Notes: generated from the letters alone by a model not told the origin. A stretch of 18,061 nt of DNA from Paralactobacillus_A sp963926925 (GCA_963926925.1 CAWUZD010000061.1:1-18061); one strand, 5' to 3'; shown: positions 6,756 through 15,488, counted from the first letter of the stretch. Program-made: numbers and translations.

Positions 6756-7418
6756 TTATATTAATTGTTGTTCTTTTAAAGAGATATATTGCCGTGAACC
6801 AATAATTAAATGATCCAAACATTCAATTCCTAAAATTTCACCACATTTCATAACACGTTGCGTAAATTTAACATCATATTGTGAAGGTCGCGGCTGACCA
6901 CTTGGATGATTATGAACCAAAATAAACTTAGCAGCCGCAAAACGAACAGCATAATGAAAAATCTCACGTGGATGAGCAACCGAAGAATTAAGTGTTCCAA
7001 TATACAATAATTGTTGCTTTAAAATTTGATTCTTAGTATCTAAATATATACCAATTAACCGTTCTTGATTAAGACCAGATAGTTCTTTAATCATTTGTTT
7101 GCCAATCATTTGACTAGAAACAATTGTTCCAAAGCGTAAAGTTTGCCGTTGTTGCATACGCTCACTTAATTCACAAATGGCTTTCAATTCGCATGCTTTA
7201 GTTAATCCAATCCCTTCTAAAGATAGTAATTCTTCTAACGTTGCCATTGGTAAACCACATAAATTAGGATAAAGCGTTAATACAGCATTAGCTAATTCAT
7301 CAACTGGCATTCTGCGTGTTCCTGAACGTAACAAAATCATTAATAATTGTTGATCACTTAATGTTTGCACACCATATTTTAATAATTGTTCACGTGGTAA
7401 TTCATGATAATCCATCAT
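6756..7418 (-). CDS. radC: RadC family protein (JAB/MPN domain)
   Basis: RadC-family proteins carry a JAMM/MPN+ metal-binding domain. The name comes from an early repair phenotype assignment, and the true biochemical role is not settled. The 220-residue protein has an N-terminal helix-hairpin-helix-like part (about 20-85, with LEGIGLTKACELKA at 67-80) and a C-terminal JAB1/MPN domain with the intact motif HNHPSGQPRPSQYD (169-182), containing the H-x-H and D metal ligands. Two ATG codons stand in tandem (7418 and 7415) behind AAAGGAG; the second has the better spacing, but the difference is one residue. A terminator separates it from valS. TTGTTA at 7461-7456 with a weak -10 may be its promoter. 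The radC-mreB order is standard in Bacilli. Confidence 0.95.
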   Translation of the reverse strand: MMDYHELPREQLLKYGVQTLSDQQLLMILLRSGTRRMPVDELANAVLTLYPNLCGLPMATLEELLSLEGIGLTKACELKAICELSERMQQRQTLRFGTIVSSQMIGKQMIKELSGLNQERLIGIYLDTKNQILKQQLLYIGTLNSSVAHPREIFHYAVRFAAAKFILVHNHPSGQPRPSQYDVKFTQRVMKCGEILGIECLDHLIIGSRQYISLKEQQLI

Positions 7419-7461
7419 TTTCTCCTTTAAACTTTATTATTAAAATACGCAAAATTAACAA

Positions 7462-7493
7462 AAAACGGAACGTTAAAATTAACGTTCCGTTTT
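7462..7493 (-). terminator. Intrinsic terminator after valS
   Basis: AAAACGGAACGTTAA (7462-7476) and TTAACGTTCCGTTTT (7479-7493) form a 15-bp perfect stem. On the - strand it is followed by a T-run. It lies 10 bp after the valS stop and so ends the iscS-thiI-valS unit before radC. T-rich flanks on both sides could let it act in either direction, but no + strand gene is present. Confidence 0.9.
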
Positions 7494-7502
7494 ATTTTTT
7501 AA

Positions 7503-10175
7503 TTAATGTTGTTGTGCTGCTTTCAATTCATTAATTCTTGCCAAAGTAGTTTCACGTTTAGCTTGATAATCAGCTAATTTGTCTTTTTGTTCTTGAACAA
7601 CCTTTGCAGGTGCATTCTTAACAAAGCCTTCATTAGCTAACTTCTTATTAGCGCGTTCTACTTCGCTTTCAAGACGTTTAGCTTCTTTTTCCAAACGTGC
7701 AATTTCATCATCAAGGTTGACTAAATCTTGAAGTGGAACATAAGCTTCAGCACCAGTTAAAACACCTGTCTTAGCTAGTGATGGTGCTTCAACATTAGGA
7801 CCAATTTCAAGCTTTTGTGTATGAACAAAGCGTTCAATGTAATCTTTATTATCATTGAAGACTTGAGCTACTTGTGGATCTGATGTTTTAATCAAAAGAT
7901 CAACTGGTGTTCCTAATGGTGCATTAGCTTCAGCACGAATGTTACGAACTGTTCTAATTAATTCGATTAAACTATTCATTTCATGAACAGCCTTATCATC
8001 ATGAAGTTCATCATGAACGACTGGATACTTAGCAACTACAATAGATTCACCTACATGTGGCATTTCTTGCCAAATTGCTTCGGTAACAAATGGCATGATT
8101 GGATGCATTAAACGAAGAATTTGATCTAATACATAAGCCAAATTGTAACGTTTGTATGCAATTGCTGCAGTGTCTTTACCATAAAGAACTTCTTTACTCA
8201 TTTCAATATACCAGTCACAGAAGTCGTTCCAGATAAAGTTATATAAACTACGATCTGCTTCGCCAAATTCGAAATCATCAAAATGACGAGTAACATCAGC
8301 TACAGTATCATTTAAACGACTTAAAATCCAACGATCTGGTAAATCAAGATGATTCATATCTGGTAAATGTGTTGGTGCTGGTGTATCACCTAAGTTCATG
8401 ATTACAAAACGACTAGCATTCCAAATCTTATTAATGAAGTTCCAAGCTGCATCCATCTTTGTGTAACTGAACCGCATATCTTGACCTGGTGTGGAACCAG
8501 TTGTTAAGAACCACCGTAAAGCATCAGTACCATATTTATCAATGACATCCATTGGGTCAATCCCATTACCCAATGATTTACTCATCTTGCGACCTTGTTC
8601 ATCACGAATTAAACCGTGAATTAAGACATTCTTAAATGGCCGTTTGCCAGTAAATTCCAAACTTTGGAAAATCATCCGTGATACCCAGAATGGAATAATA
8701 TCGTAACCTGTTACTAATGTATTGGTTGGGAAATACCGTTTATAATCAGGTGCATCAGTATCAGGCCAACCCATTGTTGAGAATGGCCATAATGCACTAC
8801 TAAACCAAGTATCTAAAACATCAGGATCTTGATCCCAGTTTTCGATATCTTTAGGAGCTTCCATACCAACATAAGTTTCACCGGTTTTTTTATTATACCA
8901 AGCTGGAATACGGTGACCCCACCAAAGTTGCCGAGAAATTACCCAATCATGAACGTTTTCCATCCATTGTTGCCAAGTATGTTCAAAACGTTTAGGAACG
9001 AAGTGAACAGGTTGACCATCTTTTTGGTTCTTTAAAGCTAATTCAGCTAATGGCTTCATCTTAACAAACCATTGTGTGGACAAACGTGCTTCAACTTGAA
9101 CGCCAGTCCGTTCAGAGTGACCAACACTATGCACAATTGGTTCAATTTTTAACATGTAACCTTGTTCTTGAAGATCATGAACCATTGCCTTACGAGCTTC
9201 AAAACGATCCATACCTTCATACTTGCCAGCATTAGCATTCATCGTGGCATCATCGTTCATCGTATTAATCCGTTCAAGATTATGACGATTACCAACTTGA
9301 AAGTCATTAGGGTCATGGGCTGGGGTAATCTTAACCATTCCAGTACCAAAATCAGGATCAACATATTGATCAGCAATAATTGGAATATGCCGGCCTTGTA
9401 ATGGCAAAATTACTTCTTTACCAACTAATGCCTTATAACGATCATCATCAGGATTTACAGCAACGGCAGTATCACCAAACATGGTTTCTGGACGAGTAGT
9501 GGCAATTTCGATGTAATTTTTACCATTAAATGTATAGTCGGGATCAACAAAGAAGTATTTAACATGGTAAAATGCGCCTTTATCATCTTGGTGAATAACT
9601 TCAATATCTGACAAAGCGGTCCGTGCTTGCGGATCCCAGTTAATAATATATTCACCACGATAAATTAATCCCTTATTATATAAATCAACAAAGACCTTAC
9701 GAACTGCTTTAGATAAACCTTTATCTAAAGTAAAACGTTCACGGGAATAATCGACAGAAATCCCCATTTTGGCCCATTGGCGATGAATAATATCACTATA
9801 TTCATCTACCCATTTCCAAACTTCATCAACGAATTTCTTACGACCTAAGTCATAACGACTAATTCCCTTTTCACGTAATTGTGCTTCAACTTTAGCCTGG
9901 GTAGCAATTCCCGCATGGTCAGTACCAGGTAACCATAACACATCATAACCTTGCATCCGTTTTTGACGAATAATCATATCTTGCAAGGTTGTATCCCAAG
10001 CATGTCCTAAATGCAACTTACCAGTTACATTTGGAGGAGGAATAACAATTGAATATGGTTTAGCTTTTTTATCACCACTAGGTTTAAATACGCCTTGATC
10101 CAACCATTTTTGATAACGACCTTTTTCAACTTCATTAGGATCGTATTTGGTTGGCATTTCGATCTTATCTGTCAT
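7503..10175 (-). CDS. valS: Valyl-tRNA synthetase
   Basis: ValS charges tRNA-Val with valine and edits mischarged threonine. The 890-residue protein is full length for the bacterial class Ia enzyme. The Rossmann-fold HIGH motif appears as HLGH (55-58) within PPPNVTGKLHLGHAW, and the KMSKS loop is at 530-534 followed by LGNGIDP. The CP1 editing region carries ATTRPETMFGDTAVAVNP and GTGMVKITPAHDPND. The anticodon-binding helical domain follows, and the last 70 residues form the C-terminal coiled coil that grips the tRNA (LDDEIARLEKEAKRLESEVE). The start ATG at 10175 has GGAGTGA 7 nt upstream. It lies only 30 bp after thiI, with no room for the T-box leader that often controls valS in Firmicutes, and no folC follows it. 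Confidence 0.99.
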   Translation of the reverse strand: MTDKIEMPTKYDPNEVEKGRYQKWLDQGVFKPSGDKKAKPYSIVIPPPNVTGKLHLGHAWDTTLQDMIIRQKRMQGYDVLWLPGTDHAGIATQAKVEAQLREKGISRYDLGRKKFVDEVWKWVDEYSDIIHRQWAKMGISVDYSRERFTLDKGLSKAVRKVFVDLYNKGLIYRGEYIINWDPQARTALSDIEVIHQDDKGAFYHVKYFFVDPDYTFNGKNYIEIATTRPETMFGDTAVAVNPDDDRYKALVGKEVILPLQGRHIPIIADQYVDPDFGTGMVKITPAHDPNDFQVGNRHNLERINTMNDDATMNANAGKYEGMDRFEARKAMVHDLQEQGYMLKIEPIVHSVGHSERTGVQVEARLSTQWFVKMKPLAELALKNQKDGQPVHFVPKRFEHTWQQWMENVHDWVISRQLWWGHRIPAWYNKKTGETYVGMEAPKDIENWDQDPDVLDTWFSSALWPFSTMGWPDTDAPDYKRYFPTNTLVTGYDIIPFWVSRMIFQSLEFTGKRPFKNVLIHGLIRDEQGRKMSKSLGNGIDPMDVIDKYGTDALRWFLTTGSTPGQDMRFSYTKMDAAWNFINKIWNASRFVIMNLGDTPAPTHLPDMNHLDLPDRWILSRLNDTVADVTRHFDDFEFGEADRSLYNFIWNDFCDWYIEMSKEVLYGKDTAAIAYKRYNLAYVLDQILRLMHPIMPFVTEAIWQEMPHVGESIVVAKYPVVHDELHDDKAVHEMNSLIELIRTVRNIRAEANAPLGTPVDLLIKTSDPQVAQVFNDNKDYIERFVHTQKLEIGPNVEAPSLAKTGVLTGAEAYVPLQDLVNLDDEIARLEKEAKRLESEVERANKKLANEGFVKNAPAKVVQEQKDKLADYQAKRETTLARINELKAAQQH

Positions 10176-10205
10176 TCGAATTTCACTCCGTAGTTATATT
10201 CTTGA

Positions 10206-11423
10206 TTAAAGTAATGAAGCAATTTCTTCAATATCACTATTTAAGAAATGATCATTAGCCTTAATTTCAGTAATTTGAATATTATCAATTGAATGTTGAA
10301 TTAATCCTTCAACATCTAATTGTTGTTCATAATAACGTGATTTTTCTAAACTAGGTTTAGTTTTTGGTGACTTTGGGGCAAATACAGTACAACTATCAGC
10401 ATATGGCAAAACTGATAAATCAAAAGTATCAATTTGTTTGGCAACTTCAATAATTTCATTCTTATCCATTGTGGCTACCGGACGAATAATTGGTGTTGCC
10501 GTAACATCGTTAATTGCTACCATACTTTCCAAAGTTTGGGAAGCAACTTGACCAACAGATTCACCATTAATAATGGCTAAACCACCCCGCATTTGACGAA
10601 TACGATCGGCTAATCGTAACATCATCCGCCGTTGAATTGTCATCAAATAACTTTCAGGTAATTTACTCTTAATTTCTTCTTGAATTTCAGCGAATGGAAC
10701 TGCAATAAAAGTAATACTACCAACATAAGGTACTAACTTCGCAGTCAATTCCTTAGCTTTTGCCAATGAATTTTCACTAGTATATGGTGGGCTAAAGAAA
10801 TGAACCATTTCAATATCAATCCCACGTTTTAATGCATAATACCCAGCTACTGGTGAATCAATGCCACCAGAAAGCATTAACATCCCTTTACCAGCACTTC
10901 CAACTGGCATGCCACCAGCACCAGGAATCTTTTCAGTAGTTAAGAAAATACCTTCTTTTCTAACTTCGACATATAAAGTAACATCAGGATTTTTCATTTG
11001 AACTTTTAAAGAAGGAATTTGCTTAAGTAAATAGCCACCTAAGTCTAAGTTCATTTGGTTAGTATCAAGAGCAAAACTATGGTCAGAACGACGTGTATTT
11101 ACCTTGAAACTAGCATTAGGATCAGCAGTTGCACGCATTAATTCAACTGCAGCTGCATGCACATCATCCATGTTTTTAGCAACTTTAATCATTGGTGAAA
11201 AGTTTTGAATACCAAAAACATTTTTTAAACGCTTGATTACTTCATAAGCATCATTGCCATTTAATTCAATATGCATCCGATCATGTTTAGGACGAATTGT
11301 TAAATTATTAAATTCATGGAGAGCTTTGGTAACATTACCATTCAAACGGCCAATAAAATCCTTACGATTACGGCCTTTGGTTGATAATTCACCATAGCGA
11401 ATCATAATTTCTGTATATTGCAT
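10206..11423 (-). CDS. thiI: tRNA 4-thiouridine synthase ThiI
   Basis: ThiI adenylates U8 of tRNA and inserts sulfur received as persulfide from a cysteine desulfurase, giving 4-thiouridine; in some bacteria it also serves thiazole synthesis. The 405 residues include the N-terminal ferredoxin-like and THUMP region (about 1-165) and the PP-loop ATPase motif MLSGGIDSP (183-191). A conserved cysteine, Cys345 in PYADSCTVFAPKSP, corresponds to the essential Cys of the AANH domain in E. coli ThiI. As in other Firmicutes there is no C-terminal rhodanese domain, so the sulfur must come directly from the neighbouring desulfurase. The start ATG at 11423 has GAGGT 9 nt upstream, 4 bases after the iscS stop. 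The close coupling to iscS supports the tRNA thiolation role. Confidence 0.97.
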   Translation of the reverse strand: MQYTEIMIRYGELSTKGRNRKDFIGRLNGNVTKALHEFNNLTIRPKHDRMHIELNGNDAYEVIKRLKNVFGIQNFSPMIKVAKNMDDVHAAAVELMRATADPNASFKVNTRRSDHSFALDTNQMNLDLGGYLLKQIPSLKVQMKNPDVTLYVEVRKEGIFLTTEKIPGAGGMPVGSAGKGMLMLSGGIDSPVAGYYALKRGIDIEMVHFFSPPYTSENSLAKAKELTAKLVPYVGSITFIAVPFAEIQEEIKSKLPESYLMTIQRRMMLRLADRIRQMRGGLAIINGESVGQVASQTLESMVAINDVTATPIIRPVATMDKNEIIEVAKQIDTFDLSVLPYADSCTVFAPKSPKTKPSLEKSRYYEQQLDVEGLIQHSIDNIQITEIKANDHFLNSDIEEIASLL

Positions 11424-11439
11424 TAATAATTTACCTCAA

Positions 11440-12594
11440 TTATTTTTCAAAGCTTACTTTTTCAAAACGATGATAAATTTTATCAAAAGCACGATTAAAT
11501 TCATCGGCTTCAGCTAAAGTGTTATTTTCATCCAAGCTAACCCGAACAGCACTAGTAGCAATATCCATATCAACATGCATTTGTTTCAAAGTACCAGCAG
11601 CTTCACCATTCTTGGAAGAGCATGCACTAGTTGTGGAAATATAAATACCTTCTTCTTCAAAAGCATGAACAATCGTTTCGCCACGAACACCGTTAATTGC
11701 AAAACATAAAATATGTGGTGCAAAATCTGGTGTTAATTCAGAAAAGACAGTAACCCGTTTAAATGGTTTGATATGGTTATAAATCTTAGTCCGAATAGCT
11801 TGTTGTCGTGCAACATGTTCATCTTCATTAGTTAATTCTAAACGCCATGCTTTTGCCATAGCAGCAATTGCTGGTAAGTTTTCAGTACCACTTCTTAAAC
11901 CAGCTTCCTGGCCACCACCATCAATTAAAGATTCAATCTTTCTGCCAGAACGAGCATAAAGAATACCGGTACCACGAGGGCCATGAAACTTATGAGATGA
12001 AAAACTGGCAAAGTCCACACGAGGACCAAATACCATTTTTTCTAGACCTTTACCTACAGCTTGAACGGCATCAACATGATAATGAATATTAGGATAGTCT
12101 TCCAAAATTTTACCAACTTCATCAATTGGTTGAATACTACCAATTTCATTGTTAACAGCCATAATTGATACTAAAATGGTATCTTTACGAATTGCTTTAC
12201 GAACATCTTCAGGATTAATAAAGCCACGATGATCAACTGGTAAGTACGTAACATCATAGCCTAATTCTTCTAATTGATGCATTGGATTTAATACAGCAGC
12301 ATGTTCAATACTTGTAGTAATAATATGCTTACCAAATTCACGTTTTTCCCATGCTGTTCCTTTAATTACCCAGTTATCACTTTCTGTACCACCACTAGTA
12401 AAGTAAATTTCTGATGGTTTAACGTGAACTAATGATGCAATTTGTTCACGTGATTGTTGTAATAAATTATGGGCATGAGTACCTAATGCATGTAAGCTTG
12501 ATGGGTTACCCCAAAATTCATTAGCAGCAAGATTATAAGTTTGTAAAACTTGTGGATCAATTTTAGTAGTTGCTGAATTATCAAAGTATATCAT
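11440..12594 (-). CDS. Cysteine desulfurase (NifS/IscS family), ThiI partner
   Basis: This is a PLP-dependent enzyme that releases sulfur from cysteine as an enzyme-bound persulfide. The 384 residues have the class V aminotransferase fold. The PLP-binding lysine is Lys202 in SSHKFHGPRGTG, preceded by the cofactor histidine His98 (SIEHAA). The active-site Cys325 lies in TTSACSSKNGEAAGTL, within a fairly short loop. FDNSATT is at 4-10. It is immediately followed by thiI (16 bp gap). In Bacillus subtilis the equivalent desulfurase next to ThiI (NifZ) is dedicated to tRNA 4-thiouridine formation, and I infer the same here rather than general Fe-S cluster assembly. The start ATG at 12594 has GAGGG about 10 nt upstream. 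An extended -10 promoter lies just in front. Confidence 0.95.
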   Translation of the reverse strand: MIYFDNSATTKIDPQVLQTYNLAANEFWGNPSSLHALGTHAHNLLQQSREQIASLVHVKPSEIYFTSGGTESDNWVIKGTAWEKREFGKHIITTSIEHAAVLNPMHQLEELGYDVTYLPVDHRGFINPEDVRKAIRKDTILVSIMAVNNEIGSIQPIDEVGKILEDYPNIHYHVDAVQAVGKGLEKMVFGPRVDFASFSSHKFHGPRGTGILYARSGRKIESLIDGGGQEAGLRSGTENLPAIAAMAKAWRLELTNEDEHVARQQAIRTKIYNHIKPFKRVTVFSELTPDFAPHILCFAINGVRGETIVHAFEEEGIYISTTSACSSKNGEAAGTLKQMHVDMDIATSAVRVSLDENNTLAEADEFNRAFDKIYHRFEKVSFEK

Positions 12595-12626
12595 TTACGT
12601 TTTTCCCTCTAAAAATAACTTGCATT

Positions 12627-12635
12627 ATTATAACA
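12627..12635 (-). promoter_or_regulatory. Extended -10 promoter for iscS-thiI-valS
   Basis: TGTTATAAT on the - strand (12635 down to 12627) is a perfect -10 hexamer with the TGn extension. No good -35 hexamer is visible at 17 bp, which the TGn motif can compensate for. It lies 33 bp before the iscS start, in the 97-bp gap after ezrA, where I found no clear terminator. Confidence 0.65.
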
Positions 12636-12691
12636 AAAACATTACTAATAAAAAAGAAGTAATCAACAATCCTAAATTGTACCAAAATTTT

Positions 12692-14410
12692 TTATAAAGT
12701 TACATTATTATTTTTATTATCAAAATAGTTCTTTTCAACCTTTTGATATGCACCAGGTTCTACTTCATCCAAAGCACTTGCTAATGTATCAACAGCTTCT
12801 TTATATAAGTATTGTTCATTAAATAACTTATTAGCCTTATCAATTGCAGCTTGGACTTCAGGATAACTATGACGATAGCGATTAGCATATTGTAATAATT
12901 GTTCAGCTAATAACGCACTATCAATTAAATCATTAGTTTTATCCTTTAAATCATCTAAATCTTCTTGCGTTAAGATTAATTGTTTAGTGATATCATCCAT
13001 GTTAATGCGGTCTTGATTAAGATCATCATTTAATTCATCAACTTCATCAGACACCATAAAGAAGTATTCAAGATAATCTTTAGATAAACCAGGTAAGTTT
13101 TGCCGTTCAACAGTGCGTTTAACATTATAAACTTCTTGTTTAAATTGTTGTGCATTATCAACAGCTACTTCTTCATCATGACGTAATTTAGCCGTACTAT
13201 CATTAATTTCTTTTTGTTGTTTTTCGATTTCGGTTAAATGACTTTCCATTGCCCGTAAATTTTCTTGAATATTAGTATAAACTGGCTTTTCATCCTTTAT
13301 TTGTTGTTTATCGAGATCATATTCACGTTTAATGTCGTCAATTTGTTGTGTTAATTGTTTAGTCCGACCGATCTCGTTATTATTTAAATCATAACTTTGA
13401 CTTAACCGGTTTAATTCCATCCGTAATTCATGATTTTGCCGCGTTGCATGTTCAATAAATGAAGCAATGTATGGTAATTGTTTATCAACATTAGCTTTAG
13501 CTGTATATTCACGTTCCATGGTTGCATATAATTGATCAATTTCATCAGCAATTTCATGGTTTAATGCTGCAGCATCATCAATGTTGAGATCAGCTAATTT
13601 AGCTTTAGCTTTTTCAAGTTGTTCGCCTAATTCACGAATTTTAGCTGGAATATCGATATCCATAAATTGAAAATGATTTTCACTCATTTCACGATAACCA
13701 TCTTTCAATTCATCTAATTGGGCAGTAAATTCGTTAGTTTGTTCATTAACTAAAGCTGGAATAGCATCTATTAAATGTTGTAAATCTTTATTCTTAGTAT
13801 TAACCTTACTTAAAGCATGTTTAGCTTCTTCAAAGTCACCATCTTTAGTAAGTTCATTAATTTGAACTAAGTTACGTTCAATTTCAGCCAACATTTTTTC
13901 TAATTTTTCTAAGGTTGATCCATAAGCAAAACTTTTAACTAACAATTGTTGATGAGCTTCATGATAGGCTTCAGTTAATTGTTTTAATTCAGCAGCATTA
14001 TCAGTCTGGTCATTTTGGATACTTTGTAATTTACCCATTATTGCTTTGAAATGCTGTTCAATTTTATCCATGTTAGTAATAGCATTTTTAATTTGATGAC
14101 GAGAAGTTATAAAATGAAATTTATTAGCCGCCTTATGAGCAGTTGTTAAATAATCATTAACTTGTGCTAAGCCATTTTTATGAAGATCATCATATTCAGC
14201 AGTCCACTTATCTAATGATGCTAAACTACTTCCTGATAATTTCATTTTTTTAACAGCATTAATTTTTCTTTCAACTGGCATACTTGCTAATGAACGTTTG
14301 CGTTCATTTAATTGTTGAATTTGTTTAACTAAATTCCGTTGCATTAAAATCATTATTAAGTAAATAATTAATGCGGCAATAATAATTGCAATAAGTGCTT
14401 TATAAAGCAT
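12692..14410 (-). CDS. ezrA: Septation ring formation regulator EzrA
   Basis: EzrA is a membrane-anchored spectrin-like protein of Firmicutes that binds FtsZ, restrains Z-ring assembly at the poles and also helps move PBPs between elongation and division sites. The 572-residue length matches the family. One N-terminal membrane helix (about 3-23) leaves the rest in the cytoplasm. That part is almost wholly alpha-helical and charged, with long coiled-coil stretches (for example LEKMLAEIERNLVQINELTK and EQKWL-like heptads throughout 90-550), as expected for the spectrin-like repeats. The ATG at 14410 is preceded by AGGGGAAGTGGAAG. It is transcribed away from rpsD, with a palindrome in its upstream region. 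Together with MinCD in the same window, this gives both common negative regulators of FtsZ. Confidence 0.95.
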   Translation of the reverse strand: MLYKALIAIIIAALIIYLIMILMQRNLVKQIQQLNERKRSLASMPVERKINAVKKMKLSGSSLASLDKWTAEYDDLHKNGLAQVNDYLTTAHKAANKFHFITSRHQIKNAITNMDKIEQHFKAIMGKLQSIQNDQTDNAAELKQLTEAYHEAHQQLLVKSFAYGSTLEKLEKMLAEIERNLVQINELTKDGDFEEAKHALSKVNTKNKDLQHLIDAIPALVNEQTNEFTAQLDELKDGYREMSENHFQFMDIDIPAKIRELGEQLEKAKAKLADLNIDDAAALNHEIADEIDQLYATMEREYTAKANVDKQLPYIASFIEHATRQNHELRMELNRLSQSYDLNNNEIGRTKQLTQQIDDIKREYDLDKQQIKDEKPVYTNIQENLRAMESHLTEIEKQQKEINDSTAKLRHDEEVAVDNAQQFKQEVYNVKRTVERQNLPGLSKDYLEYFFMVSDEVDELNDDLNQDRINMDDITKQLILTQEDLDDLKDKTNDLIDSALLAEQLLQYANRYRHSYPEVQAAIDKANKLFNEQYLYKEAVDTLASALDEVEPGAYQKVEKNYFDNKNNNVTL

Positions 14411-14461
14411 GCACTTCCACTTCCCCTACGTTCACTAATAAATTAATTATTCATAATTAAT

Positions 14462-14480
14462 AGATACTCTCTTAGTATCT
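14462..14480. promoter_or_regulatory. Palindrome upstream of ezrA, possible operator or hairpin
   Basis: AGATACT (14462-14468) and AGTATCT (14474-14480) are perfect inverted repeats around CTCTT. On the - strand the sequence TTGAGA overlaps the palindrome's upstream edge, so the palindrome would occupy the spacer of an ezrA promoter if that hexamer is the -35; the matching -10 is not convincing. It has no T-run of terminator type and I do not recognise the binding protein. Confidence 0.4.
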
Positions 14481-14555
14481 CAAAAATCACTCTTTTTTTA
14501 AATACCTTTAATGGTAAAAATTATAAATTTTATCACTATTTTTTATTATTACAGC

Positions 14556-14584
14556 TTGCTTTATTCATATATACACATTATACT
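14556..14584 (+). promoter_or_regulatory. rpsD promoter
   Basis: TTGCTT (14556-14561), a 17-bp spacer, and TATACT (14579-14584) form a good sigma-A promoter. The start of transcription would be near 14591, leaving a leader of about 170 nt before rpsD. Confidence 0.75.
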
Positions 14585-14590
14585 AGTGCA

Positions 14591-14755
14591 TGTGTAAAAT
14601 ATGCAGCAGTATTCGGTACAACCGTCAACAGTTTAGCACCAACTTTGGGTAATTGTGTAACCTATGGCTGCAAAGGCGAAGATTGTAGTTAAACTGAACG
14701 AGTATTAAGAATACAACAGCCTCTATTTTACTCCAAATTATTTTTCTGGAGGAAA
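14591..14755 (+). promoter_or_regulatory. Structured rpsD mRNA leader, probable S4 autoregulatory element
   Basis: The roughly 170-nt untranslated leader is more GC-rich than the neighbouring gap and rich in complementary segments. CAGTTTA (14629-14635) pairs with TAAACTG (14690-14696), with CGT/ACG (14623-14625 and 14698-14700) just outside. GTATTC (14609-14614) can pair with GAATAC (14709-14714), while GTATT (14702-14706) and AATAC (14710-14714) can form a local hairpin instead. In Bacillus subtilis ribosomal protein S4 represses its own gene by binding a pseudoknotted leader. I infer a comparable element here from length, position and structure; I did not match a covariance model. The ribosome-binding site TGGAGG follows 9 nt before the start codon. 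Confidence 0.5.
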
Positions 14756-14761
14756 CTATAA

Positions 14762-15373
14762 ATGTCTCGTTATACAGGCTCAACATGGAAAGTTTCACGT
14801 CGTTTAGGCTTGTCACTTTCTGGTACAGGTAAAGAATTAGCTCGTCGTCCATATGCTCCTGGCGAACACGGTCCTAACAGCCGTCGTAAGTTATCAGAAT
14901 ATGGTATGCAATTACGTGAAAAGCAAAAGTTACGTTACATGTACGGTTTGAATGAACGTCAATTCCGTAACTTGTTCGTACGTGCTGGTAAAATCAAAGA
15001 AGGTACTCACGGTGATAACTTTATGATTTTACTTGAATCACGTTTAGACAATGTTGTTTACCGTTTAGGTTTAGCAACAACTCGTCCACAAGCTCGTCAA
15101 TTAGTTAACCATGGTCACATCTTAGTAGATGGCAAACGTATCAACATCCCATCATACGAAGTAACACCAGGTCAAATTATTTCAGTTCGTGAACGTTCAA
15201 AGAACTTGGAAGTTATCAAGAATGCTATTGCAAGCACAGTATCACGTCCAGCTTATGTAACATTCGATGATAAGAAATTAGAAGGTTCATTGACTCGTTT
15301 ACCACAACGTGATGAACTTGAACCAAACGTTGATGAATCACTTGTTGTTGAATACTACAACCAAAAACTTTAA
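14762..15373 (+). CDS. rpsD: 30S ribosomal protein S4
   Basis: S4 is a primary 16S rRNA binding protein that nucleates assembly of the 30S body, and in Bacillus it also represses its own synthesis. The 203 residues begin SRYTGSTWKVSRRLGLSLSG, very like the Bacillus protein. They include YAPGEHGPNSRRKLSEYG and LREKQKLRYMYGLNERQF, and the S4 RNA-binding domain at about 93-155 (SRLDNVVYRLGLATTRPQAR, NHGHILVDGKRINIPSYEV). The zinc-binding cysteines found in some S4 proteins are absent; this is the zinc-free form. The start ATG at 14762 has TGGAGG upstream. The gene stands alone between its own promoter with a long leader and an intrinsic terminator. Codon choice is that of a highly expressed gene (CGT for arginine, for example). 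Confidence 0.99.
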   Translation: MSRYTGSTWKVSRRLGLSLSGTGKELARRPYAPGEHGPNSRRKLSEYGMQLREKQKLRYMYGLNERQFRNLFVRAGKIKEGTHGDNFMILLESRLDNVVYRLGLATTRPQARQLVNHGHILVDGKRINIPSYEVTPGQIISVRERSKNLEVIKNAIASTVSRPAYVTFDDKKLEGSLTRLPQRDELEPNVDESLVVEYYNQKL

Positions 15374-15395
15374 TATTATTATTGTTTTCGATTGC

Positions 15396-15430
15396 AAAAA
15401 AGGTCATGGTTTTATACCATGGCCTTTTTA
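15396..15430 (+). terminator. Intrinsic terminator after rpsD
   Basis: GGTCATGGT (15402-15410), loop TTTAT, and ACCATGGCC (15416-15424) form the core stem, extended by A/T pairs and followed by a T-run. It lies about 25 bp after the rpsD stop, and makes the rpsD unit monocistronic. Confidence 0.9.
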
Positions 15431-15488
15431 TTTTCATTAGTAACTTTTTTTGTTAATATTAATTAAGTTTAATAAAGGGGTAAAAACA

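Noticed and set aside
9455..9658. 67-residue and other short frames inside valS
   Set aside because: They lie wholly within the strongly supported valS gene in other frames and show no protein-like composition.
14625..14852. 75-residue - strand frame across the rpsD leader and start
   Set aside because: It is antisense to the rpsD leader and coding start, with no recognisable protein and no ribosome-binding site; a shadow of the + strand gene.
15450..15488. Upstream start for the YueI protein adding 13 residues
   Set aside because: The longer start has no Shine-Dalgarno, while the internal ATG at 15489 has AAAGGGG at good spacing and matches the family's usual beginning.
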